DNA from: Anomaloglossus baeobatrachus
Lineage: Eukaryota > Chordata > Amphibia > Anura > Aromobatidae
Reading direction: 5' to 3'
Assembly (NCBI RefSeq): GCF_048569485.1
Contig: NC_134357.1
Coordinates: forward strand, 477,177,260-477,241,259
Length of the DNA stretch: 64,000 nt
Both the position numbers and the translations under genes were made by a program. The notes beneath the pieces were generated by a model. That model was not told the origin of the DNA and did not search any database. It saw only the letters and a list, made by a program, of their open reading frames with translations. The first letter of the stretch is position 1. Every line of letters begins with the position of its first letter. Shown one piece after another: positions 40,701 to 52,700 of the stretch.

Positions 40701-43700
40701 CAGGATGGGGAAAAGGATGAGCACATTACTACAGGATGGGCACAGTACTGGAGGATGGGCACAATGATGGGCACATTATTACAGGATGGGAATAAGGATG
40801 GGCACATTACTATAGGATGGGGCAAGGATGAGCACATTACTACAGGCCACAAGGACGGGCACATTACTACAGGATGGGGACAAGGATGGGTATATTACTA
40901 CAGGATGGGCATATTACTACAGGATGGGCACATTACTACATGATGGGGACAAGGATGGGTATATTACAACAAGAAGGGGAACAGGATAGGGGACATTACT
41001 AAAAGATGAGGACCAGGATGGGCACATTACTACAAGATGTTGGCCAAAATTACTATAAAAAAGAGCAATCAAAACGATATATTTTTTACTATTAAAAATG
41101 GTGTATATAAACAAAAAAGTGCACGTTTGTTACAATAAACAAGTGAAAAATGGTCAAAAACAGTGATCGAAAGGTGCATAAAAAAAATGGTGCTACTAAA
41201 ATTGTCACTTGGTCCTTCAAAAGAATGCGGCCCCCCAAATTAAATTTTCTATGTGTTGCCCATATTCCTATCTGAGTTTGAGACCCCTGCTATACTGTAT
41301 CTTAGATTAATAACATATGGGAACATGACAAGTTCCCTCTAACTTTGTCCATTAGACTGAGTTCTAAGTAGAAGTGGTGCCAATTCTAAGTTTTGCAATA
41401 GAATCCTTGGCACCCAACAGAAAAACAATTACAGAAACATACAAACAATTCATGAAAGTGAAAATGCTCATACGCAAAGTAACGCTTAGTGTCTGCTAGG
41501 ATAAGTCTGCCATCTAGTGGAAGTTTCTATAGCTATTATTTAAATGGCCACAGAGCAAAATATAAGATTGCTCTTAACGGTATTACATAGATATAGTATA
41601 TCTATAGTATATACAGTAGTGTGTGTATATATATATTTAGTATAGTATATATGTAGCATATAGTGGAAGCTACATTTAACAGCTGAATAGCATAAAGCTA
41701 CTTTTCCCACAAGTAAGAACAATCTTGTTCATATGCTTTTTATCACAAAGCAATAATGTTTAAATAATATACAGTATATTATCCTCATATAGCATCTTCT
41801 AACCATTATTCCTCTTTTTCCGCAAAGGCTTTAAATTTGTAGGTTCTCCTGACAGTAACTTGTTCATTGCAGATGTTGCGATCCTAGGATCACCATTGAT
41901 CAGCTCTAATCTGTAAAGAATCAGGCAACATGTGTTTGATTTGCTCACATCGCCTCACCAGGTGGAATGCGGTATTACACTTGTCTTAGTGAACTGTTGT
42001 TTTCTCATATTACTTCATTGATTTTTCAGTGATGCCAGATGATTACATCAATGGAACACCACCCAACCTTGACCTGAAAGTCGGACAGTCGGCCACAATT
42101 TCCTGCATCGTTAAAGAGGATATTGACATCAGAGAATTACAGTTTGGAGAATCCAAAACAAAGAAAAAGATTCTCAATCTAACAATGGACTCAAGAGACA
42201 TTCCATCCAAATTGAGCTTTTCTGGCTCCTTTGAAAAATTTCAATGGATTGTAGAAGAAAAAGAAAGTTCTTATGTGTGTACAGATGAGACAGGTAAATC
42301 AAAGTCGGGGGAGATTTGTTTATTGTTATCGTAAAAGTAGAGCAGTTAATAGGAAGGGCACAAAGAAGGCCACTTCCACCCATGAAGAGCCTCCGAAAAG
42401 GTAAGTCAGGATAAGAGCTGACCAATAAGTGTCATCAGGGGAAAAATTGTGAAGGCTTCGGTAAACAAGTATTGGGTACTCTTGAACTTAAATGGGGGGT
42501 ATTATTGAGTGTGCGTCAAAAGATTAAATTAGAGATGAGTCAATCCTCCAAATTTGTTTTTGGCAGGTTCACTTGATTTGTCCTGGAGCTATGATTCTGG
42601 ATAAGTAAAATCCATCTAGTTAGAAATTGCTACGATTGCCATGAAAAGACATTTATTATACTCTAAGATCTCTCCAGACCCATAATAAAGTAAGGGTTTT
42701 CTATAGAATGGGTTTTAAAAAATACTAAAATATATTATACTTGCCTGTCCTAGGATCTCACCTATCCTTATACCACCCCAGGTACTACCACATCTCCTCG
42801 GTCTACCATGCAAATCTTTGGTTCTTCAGGTCCTTCCTTCTGGTCCTATGGCCAGTGATTGATCCCACTGGTCATATGGTAGGGGGTGGGCAACACACAT
42901 CATTTAAGTTAATGATGACCCCTCAGTTTCTGGCCTAACTACTTAAAAGGAGTAATGGAAGAATCAAAGATCCGAGCAGAGAACCTGGAGAGCTGTGTAA
43001 GGACAAATGAGCAGGTGAAGGCATGGGATAGATGGGTCTAATGTATTTTTGTATTTTTGACCCCTTTTCAGCTCTCACAGCTGGATTCATATGAAAAATT
43101 GTATTGCCAAGAAACTGTGAGTCTCTTACATGTACTTATAGCCATAAACCAAGACAGACCTTGTGTTACGGGGGGCTGTCTGATAATAACCGAAAGGAGT
43201 ATCAGACAGTCAGGGTCCACCGTGCAAAGACTTTGCTGCAGACTATGGCAGAGTGCAATACCTCTGTTAACTCACAGAAGGATATAATAAGAAAGTAAAG
43301 CAATTCCTCCCTTACTTGGAGGGTGTGTGGAATGATCTCTGTTAATAATCACAGAGACAAAGGCAATGTGTGCGAAATGGCACCTACCTAGGTCCGCTCT
43401 TCTAGTGGTGCAAAAGAGACGAACAGCAGCGTAAGCCGCACAAAGCTCCTACCTGCGTTCGCTCCACTAGTGTGCGAGGACACGAACCACTAGATATGGC
43501 ACCTGCCTAGGTCCGCTCTTCTAGTGGTGCAAAAGAGACGAACAGCAGCGTAAGCCGCACAAAGCTCCTACCTCTGTTCGCTCCCCTAGTGTGCGAGGAT
43601 ACGAACAACTGCCAGACGCAGTATAAGGAACGTTACCCTAGCGGCAACGTCCACCTACGAGTACAATCACAAGGCCCAGCCAGACCATGTGCCTCAGGCA

Positions 43701-46700
43701 CCTGCCTATGTCCGCTCCCCTAAGAGGTAAGGATACGGACAGCAGCCGAAGCTGTAAGGTATAAGAACGCTACCCTGCCGGTAGCGCTCACCTAGCATAG
43801 ACAGAGGAATGCCTAGAGGAACGCGCACAGAGCGTCTACTCATATGCATGAACCAAGAGGACTGAGCACCATGCGGCGTGTGTCAGGGTCTTATATAGAC
43901 TCTGTGCCTCATCCAAGATGGAGGACACCAGAGCCAATCCGCTTCCAGAACGACAGGAGTGACGTCATGCTGGCCTATCACCGAGCAAGACGTCACAAGC
44001 ACATGACCAGCGACCAATCGGCATAGAAGGTGTCAGAGACATGTGACCTCGTGTCAGCGATGATGTCACCCGCACATGTGCAATGGCTCCAAGATTGGAC
44101 TTAGTCTCCGGCGCTCGCACATGTGCAGTAGCAAGAAATCTGGACTTAGTCTCCAGCGCTCGCACATGTGCAGTAGCAAGAAATCTGGACTTAGTCTCCA
44201 GCGCTCGCACATGTGCAGTAGCAAGAAATCTGGACTTAGTCTCCAGCGCTCGCACATGTGCAGTAGCAAGAAATCTGGACATAGTCTCCAGTGCTCGCAG
44301 CAACCGTAACAGTACCTCCCCCTCAAGGGCCCCCCTCCCGGCGACGCAGATAATCGGCAACTAAGTCGGGAGCATGGACAGCCTCCTCAGGCTCCCAAGA
44401 GCGATGTTCCGGGCCATAGCCCTCCCAATCTATCAAGAAGAACCTGCGCCCTCTAACCATCTTAGAACCAACTATGGCTCGTACCTCATAGCTAGAGCGA
44501 GAGGAATCAGAGGCAGGAGAGTGCACTTCACGAGCGTGAGGTAAAATAGCCGGCTTTAGCAGTGAGACATGGAATTTGTCATGAATCCTAAGATGGACAG
44601 GTAACTTCAATTGATAGACTACAGGATTTACCTGTCGAAGAACCTCATAAGGACCCAGGAAGCGAGGAGCAAATTTGACAGAGCTCACTCTAAGTCTCAC
44701 GTGTTTTGCAGAGAGCCACACAAAGTCCCCTGGAGAAAAGACAGGAGCCGGGCGACGAAACCGATCGGACACCGTCTTCATACGGTCCTTAGCTGCTTGG
44801 ATCGACTCTTGAGTCCGATCCCAAACCTCTCTGGCATTAGTTGCCCAGTCGGCCACAAGAGGAGGAGGTGCAGCAGCGGGAAACGGTACCGGTACCCTAG
44901 GGTGTTGCCCATTATTGAGTACGAACGGTGTCTGCCCAGTGGCCTCAGCCAGCGAATTGTTAAGGGCAAATTCTGCCCAGGGTAGGAGGGAGGACCAGTT
45001 ATCGTGGTTCTCAGCAACAAAGTGTCGAAGGTATATAATCATAGATTGATTGGTACGTTCAACCAAACCATTAGTCTCCGGATGGTATGCCGAAGAGAGA
45101 TTCAACTCAATTTGCAGAAGGCTACAAAGATCTCGCCAGAAACGGGAAGTAAATTGCGGGCCTCTATCACAAATGATACGATCTGGCATCCCGTGAAGCC
45201 TAAAGACATGCTTGAGGAATAGTTTGGCTAGTACCCTGGAAGATGGGATTCTCGATAACGGTACGAGATGAACCATCCGGGAGAAATGGTCCGTAATGAC
45301 CCACACAAATCTATGTCCCTGTGAACATGGAAGATCACCCACAAAGTCCATGCCTACCACCTCCCATGGTCTATCTGGCACTGGTAAAGGATGCAAGAGC
45401 CCAGCCGGTCTCTGCCGTAATGGACGGTTGCGAGCACACGAGTAGCAGGAACCGACATATCTCTTGACGTGGCTGGCTAAGTGTGGCCACCAATACCACC
45501 TCTCCAGTAACTCTCGTGTCCGCCTAATACCAAAATGCCCACCCACCTTTGAGGTGTGGGCCCATGACAGTATATCATTCTGTCGATCAGGCGGAACAAA
45601 TGTCTTGCCCGGTGGGATTTGGTCTAACGTCACAGGAGAGAGCGTATGAAAAACCCTGGAGGGAAGGATAAGACGAGGTTCGTCAATCTCTTCCTGGGTA
45701 GAAAGCATAGAGCGAGACAGGGCGTCTGCCTTGTTATTCTTACTCCCAGACAAATAGTTGATGGAGAAGTGAAAGCGGGAGAAAAACAAGGACCAGCGGG
45801 CTTGGCGAGGATTCAGACGCTGAGCGGTTTGTAAGTACGTCAGATTCTTATGGTCTGTATAGACCTGGAAAGGATGTTTCGCTCCTTCCAGCAAGTGACG
45901 CCACTCCTCCAAGGCTAATCTCAAGGCGAGCAGTTCCCTATCCCCAATGGTATAGTTTCTCTCTGCCGGTGAAAAGGTTTTAGCAAAGAAGAAACACGGC
46001 CTTTTTCTACCTGCACCGTTCTTTTGATACAAGACCGCACCAGCACCCACTGAAGAGGCATCAACCTCTAAGAGGAAGGGCTTACTCTCATCGGGTCTTT
46101 GAAGAACGGGAGCAGTTGAAAAGTGTCTTTTTACTGCCTCAAAAGCCTGAGATGTCTCAGTAGACCAGGCTTTGGGATTAGCACCTTTCTTAGTCAAGGC
46201 CACCAAAGGGGCCACCAAAGTAGAAAAATGGGGTATGAACTGCCTGTAATAATTTATAAATCCTAAGAAGCGTTGCACCGCCTTCAAGGAATGAGGTTCG
46301 GACCATTGCAGGACAGCAGAGAGCTTCGCAGGATCCATAGCCAGACCCTCTTGTGAGATAATGTAACCCAAAAAAGGCAATGAGGACTGCTCGAATACAC
46401 ATTTCTCGAGTTTAGCAAACAATGAGTGCTCCCTTAAACGGGAAAGGACACGAACGACATCCTGACGATGAGTCTCCAGATCAGGAGAAAAAATCAGGAT
46501 GTCGTCCAGATACACCACTACTGAGGATAACAGTAAATCCCTGAACACATCATTTACGAAGTCCTGAAATACTGCGGGTGCATTACATAACCCAAAAGGC
46601 ATGACGAGGTATTCATAGTGACCGTCTCGGGTGTTAAAAGCGGTCTTCCATTCGTCACCCTTTCGAATTCGTACCAAGTTATACGCACCCCGCAGATCCA

Positions 46701-49700
46701 ACTTCGTAAAAACTTGAGCTCCTCTCAGTCTGTCAAAGAGCTCCGAAATTAAAGGTAATGGGTATTTGTTCTTTATTGTGATTGCGTTGAGACCCCTGTA
46801 ATCTATGCAGGGACGCAAATCACCCTCTTTCTTCCGAACAAAGAAAAACCCAGCTCCCGCGGGAGAAACAGACTTACGAATGAACCCCTTCTCTAAGCTC
46901 TCTCTTATATAGGTCGACATGGCCTCCGACTCAGGTATCGACAGGGGGTAAACCCTGCCTTTAGGTGGAACCGAACCTGGGATAAGGTCTATGGCACAGT
47001 CATACGGCCTATGGGGTGGAAGAACCTCAGCACCCTGTTTGGAGAACACGTCAGCGAAATCCAAATAGGGTGTAGGTATGGGAGAGAGATCAGTTGATGC
47101 AACTGCAACGACCTTAGGTGGTAAGGGAAGACATCGGGACTGACATTTCGAACCCCAACTAATAATGCTGTCAGACTCCCAGTCAATGTGAGGAGCATGA
47201 GTCCGAAGCCATGGAAGACCCAGAAGGGCGTCGTCTATACCCTCAGGCAAAACAAGAAAAGAAATCTCCTCTATGTGACCCTGAGACAGGGAAAGGCGCA
47301 AGGGAACTGTCCTCAATGTAATGGAGTCAGACAACATAGTTCCATTAACAACACGGACAGGAATAGGCGCCTCTAACATGATAGAGGGAATATTGTGTCC
47401 CTTTACAAATCCTGAGGACACAAAAATCCCGTCAGCTCCGGAATCCACAAAAGCCATAATAGGCCATGTATTCTCAGATAACGAGAGCTGACCTGGGATA
47501 CAACACTTAGAGGGTGCAGAAGACGTCTCTAGTAACCCCCCTCTAATGGTTACTAGGCCAGGGAGTTTCCCTGACGACTAGGACACTTGTTGGCATAGTG
47601 CCCAGCCTGACGACATACGTAACATATAGGAGGACCAGACTTGCGTAGTCTGGAGAACGTATGACCTAACTCCATAGGAGTGGGAGATGTTTCAGATGCT
47701 GAGGAAGATGGTAGTGGACCCTTAACAACTGGAATAGCCCGATGCTTAGGGCGTGAGGAAGAGACCTCGAGTCTACGTTCCTTATGGCGTACATCGATCC
47801 TCGTTGCTACTGTGATCAAGTCCTCCAGAGAAGCAGGGACTTCACGAGTAGCAAGGGCATCCTTGACATAGCCAGCCAACCCTCTCCAGAAGATAGGAAT
47901 CAACACCTTCTCTGGCCAATCTAGTTCTGCCACCAGAGTTCTAAAAGCAATGGCATAAGAACTAGTGGATAACGAACCCTGAGATAGATCTAACAGTCTC
48001 AGGGCCGCATCATGGGTAACCTGCGGACCCATGAATACCGCCTTAAGAGCATCAAGAAAGTCTTGATGTCTCAGAGTAACCACATCAGAGCGCTCCCATA
48101 GGGGAGTCGCCCATTCTAAGGCTTTGTCCTGAAGTAAGGAGATGATAAAGCCTACTCTGGACCTCTCCGTAGAGAAGCGAGAAGAGTTAACCTCTAGGTG
48201 TATCTGACACTGACTAATGAAACCACGACATGATCTGGCATCGCCAGAATATCTGTTTGGTAGAGCAAGTCGAGGATCATGTGCAGATGTCACCATGGTC
48301 TGAGGTTTATCCTCTATACTCTTGAGCCGTGACTCAAGTACTTGTATGTAACGGTGTAACTGCTGATATTCTGCCATAACTGCCAGACCCTTGGCTCAGT
48401 CCTAATGTTACGGGGGGCTGTCTGATAATAACCGAAAGGAGTATCAGACAGTCAGGGTCCACCGTGCAAAGACTTTGCTGCAGACTATGGCAGAGTGCAA
48501 TACCTCTGTTAACTCACAGAAGGATATAATAAGAAAGTAAAGCAATTCCTCCCTTACTTGGAGGGTGTGTGGAATGATCTCTGTTAATAATCACAGAGAC
48601 AAAGGCAATGTGTGCGAAATGGCACCTACCTAGGTCCGCTCTTCTAGTGGTGCAAAAGAGACGAACAGCAGCGTAAGCCGCACAAAGCTCCTACCTGCGT
48701 TCGCTCCACTAGTGTGCGAGGACACGAACCACTAGATATGGCACCTGCCTAGGTCCGCTCTTCTAGTGGTGCAAAAGAGACGAACAGCAGCGTAAGCCGC
48801 ACAAAGCTCCTACCTCTGTTCGCTCCCCTAGTGTGCGAGGATACGAACAACTGCCAGACGCAGTATAAGGAACGTTACCCTAGCGGCAACGTCCACCTAC
48901 GAGTACAATCACAAGGCCCAGCCAGACCATGTGCCTCAGGCACCTGCCTATGTCCGCTCCCCTAAGAGGTAAGGATACGGACAGCAGCCGAAGCTGTAAG
49001 GTATAAGAACGCTACCCTGCCGGTAGCGCTCACCTAGCATAGACAGAGGAATGCCTAGAGGAACGCGCACAGAGCGTCTACTCATATGCATGAACCAAGA
49101 GGACTGAGCACCATGCGGCGTGTGTCAGGGTCTTATATAGACTCTGTGCCTCATCCAAGATGGAGGACACCAGAGCCAATCCGCTTCCAGAACGACAGGA
49201 GTGACGTCATGCTGGCCTATCACCGAGCAAGACGTCACAAGCACATGACCAGCGACCAATCGGCATAGAAGGTGTCAGAGACATGTGACCTCGTGTCAGC
49301 GATGATGTCACCCGCACATGTGCAATGGCTCCAAGATTGGACTTAGTCTCCGGCGCTCGCACATGTGCAGTAGCAAGAAATCTGGACTTAGTCTCCAGCG
49401 CTCGCACATGTGCAGTAGCAAGAAATCTGGACTTAGTCTCCAGCGCTCGCACATGTGCAGTAGCAAGAAATCTGGACTTAGTCTCCAGCGCTCGCACATG
49501 TGCAGTAGCAAGAAATCTGGACATAGTCTCCAGTGCTCGCAGCAACCGTAACACCTTGAGGCCAATGTTATAGCGCTAGCATCTATGATAATGCATTGGC
49601 TCCATGTGTTTCGGTAGACTGATGGGCTGGAAGAAGGAGCCTCCTCCCTCTGTCAAACACTTTAAATGCAGCAGTGGCTATTGAGCGCACCATTTAAAGG

Positions 49701-52700
49701 ATTTAACTGCCAGCATTAACAGTAATTCTGGTGCCAGGTGATGCAACTGGATGATGGCTGATGCATTAGAGCTGGGAATCAGCTCTGATCTCATGAATAT
49801 ATTGACTCTTACTTGCATAGTCCACTGTGACAACTTTTCCAGTCTTTTATGACTTTTTGCAAGTTTTTGTGCTTGCTTTATAATTAACAGTTGTAAAGAG
49901 GTGAAGGGCAGAGTTACTGTAATAAATAGATCAAATTGCATCTAATTCTTTTCTTCTTCTTTTAGAAAAGAAAAACTTGGAGAATACAGGTATGTCAAGA
50001 CCTAGAGATTTCCATGATACTGTGTAATAATCTATTGTCAGTCTAGTCAACACTTAAAGGGTTATTCTCAAGTTGTCTATTGAGCAGCTCACTACTTTAC
50101 AGTCTCCTTACTTCTTTGGCTTCTGGGGGGCGGCCCTCCTCCTTGACTGACAATTCTGGTGAGTAAGAGAGCTGTACCATTAGTAGAACTAATAAGCTCC
50201 TAAAAGTTCTGCTCTAAAGGCCCCGTCACATACAACGAGATCGCTAACGAGATCATTGCTGAGTCACAGTTTCTGTGATGCAGTAACGATCCCGTTAGCG
50301 ATCTCGTTATGTGTGACACCTACCAACAATTAGGCCCCTGCTGTGAGATCGCTAGTCATTGCTGAATGGTCCGGACCATATTCTTCAAAGGAGATGTCCT
50401 GCTGGGCAGGACGCATTGCTATGTTTGACGCTGTGTGACAGGGTCCCAGTAACTGCCAGATCGTTATACAGGTCGCTACTGCGACCTGTATCGTTACTGA
50501 GTCGTTGGTAAGGTCTGACTGTTTGACATCTCACCAGCGACCTCCCAGCGACTTACCAGCGATCCTTATCAGGTAGAATCATTGTCGGGATTGCTGCTAA
50601 GTCATTGTGTGTGACAGGGCCTTAAAGGCCCCTTTACACACTGAGACTTTCTAGCGATCCCACCAGCGATCCCAACCTGGCCGGGATCGCTACAAAGTCT
50701 CTGGTAAGTCGCTGGTGAGCTGTCAAACAGGCAAACCTGGCCAACGACGCAACAGCGATCCGGACCTGCAGAACGACCTAGCTAGTCATTGGAGACGTTG
50801 TAAAGCAGCTTTTTGAAAGGGAAGTCCCTAACGAAGTCGCTGTAAAGTCCCCTTTACACACTGAAACTTTCCAGCGATCATGCTGCACAGCGGGAAACAA
50901 AGGACCAAAGAATGGTCCTGAACGATTTGTAGCAATCAGCAACTTCACAGCAGGGGCCAGGTCGCTGATGTGTTTCACACACTGCAATGTCGCTGGGGAG
51001 GTCGCTATTATGTCACAAAACCGGTGACGTTACAGCGATGTCGTTTGCGATGTTGCAGTGTGTAAAGCCACCTTAAGACATTCAGCTATTATTGGTTGTC
51101 TGCAGTCTACACTGTTATCACTGTGTTTACATATTGAGATAACAGGGCATTTGAACAAACAGCTCACAACATTGAGAATTTGATAATGGGTGTTTGCATG
51201 ACTGATTACAGTAGCTTTTCAGGAGCTGAGATGAAGGAAAAAGGAGGTGCATCCAACTGCTATATAGAAATCAATGGGTTGGAGAGAGCTGACTAGTATG
51301 TTAGGAGTCAACACCTCTCCTGAAATGCAACTACTTCAAAAACCTCCATGGATATTAGTTTGTGTTGAAGTTGGAGATGAGAATGACTGAAGATAGAAAA
51401 AGCAAATCATTTGCATACTTACTTATTTTCATGCTGCCTAACTGATTAATGCAATGTAATAACTTGAGAATACCCTTTGAAGTATAGTGTGTCTGTGATG
51501 AGAGGTTAGCCATACAACATAGGAGTACCTGTAGTGTAGATGTGACATACATGTAAGGATTAATACATTATTTGTACCACTTAAAGGGAAGCTGTCAACA
51601 TGTTTTATATCGGTTAATAGTAGTATGGCTATGCATGCCCTCATCTCTCAATAAACAATTATACCTTTATTGTAGAGATACAATGTGCCAGTCATTATAA
51701 AGTCTAATCTAATAAAGAAGCCATCTGCAAATCAGGCAGGAAGTGCATGGAAGGAGGCGTGACAATGGAAAAAAGCCAAAGTTATGGGCACACCTCCAGT
51801 GCAAATCCTGTCTTATTTGCCCATGGCTTCTACTCCCTATTTCTCAAGAGTTGTACATCTTATCTCTAAAAATATATCATATTTATTGGAGGACCAGCTC
51901 CTAAACAGCCATATCACTGCAGTCATATATAGAAACTCCACGCTTTAAAGGGAACCTGTCACCAGGTTTTCCCATTATGAGCTGCGGCCAACACTAATGA
52001 GCTCTTATATACAGCATTCTATAACACTGTATATAAGAGCCCAGGCTACGCTGTGCAACATAAAAAGAACACCTTAATACTCCTCACCTAGTTGGCGGTA
52101 AATTCCGATGGGTGTTGCTTGTCTTCGTCCGGCATTGCCTCCATCTTGTGCGAGAGCCGTCCTTCCTCCCAGCCCCATGTGCATGATGCGTCCTGCGTCA
52201 TTCACACAGAGGTCTCCATTGCGCGCCTGCACATGTGCACTATGTGCACTCTCATCTGCCTGGCTGAGGGCAGATCAAAGTACTGTAGTGCACATGAGCT
52301 GGCTGTCTTTGACCTTTCCTCAGGCCTCCGTATTACAGTACTTTGCTCTACTCTCAGCAGGGCAGATCAAAATGTGCATATGCAGGAGCACAATGGTGGC
52401 CTCTGTGTGGATGACGCATGACATGTCATCCACACTGGGCTGGGTAGAAGGACGGTGATTGCACAAGATGGAGGAGGCCCCGGACCAAGAGCAGTGACAC
52501 CCATCAGACTGGACCAACCCCTAGGTGGGTATTATAAAGATGTTTTTTTACATTATACAGAGCAGCCTGGGGTCTTATATACAGTATTCTGGAATGCTGT
52601 ATATAACGGCTCACTGGTACTGGCCGCAGCTCATAGGGGACAAATTCGGTGACAGGTTCCCTTTAACAATATAATGATTTGACGCAGTAGTCCCCAATCT

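Larger units (their letters stand above)
43159..49558 (-). mobile_element. Gypsy-type (chromodomain) LTR retrotransposon, looks whole
   Basis: Paired 1148-bp LTRs (43164-44311 and 48406-49553), starting TGTTACGG and ending CCGTAACA, flank a gag and a pol gene on the minus strand. CCTTG directly abuts both outer edges (43159-43163, 49554-49558) as a perfect 5-bp target duplication. A polypurine tract (GAGGGGGAGG on the minus strand) adjoins the left LTR. The LTRs look identical over every stretch compared, so the insertion is very recent. It lies antisense in intron 2 of the Ig gene. By eye it looks whole, with few or no breaks. Confidence 0.95.
50054..51480. mobile_element. TTAA-type MITE holding two younger MITEs
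   Basis: The left end TTAAAGGGTTATTCTCAAG and the right end CTTGAGAATACCCTTTGA are inverted matches. The right-hand TTGA is probably a changed TTAA. Its own sequence is about 560 bp; the two TAA-targeted MITEs fill 50215-51076. Confidence 0.65.

Noticed and set aside
40075-40943. Repetitive frames KDGHITTGWGQGW
   Set aside because: They are translations of the minisatellite, with no start or splice context.
43104-43298. Short frame continuing past exon 2 of the Ig gene
   Set aside because: It straddles the LTR boundary and has no acceptor in phase with exon 2.
44066-44364. Repetitive frames with LETKSRFLATAHVRA or CSSKKSGLSLQRSHM
   Set aside because: They arise because the LTR repeat unit is 45 bp, a multiple of three; the same frames recur in the other LTR.
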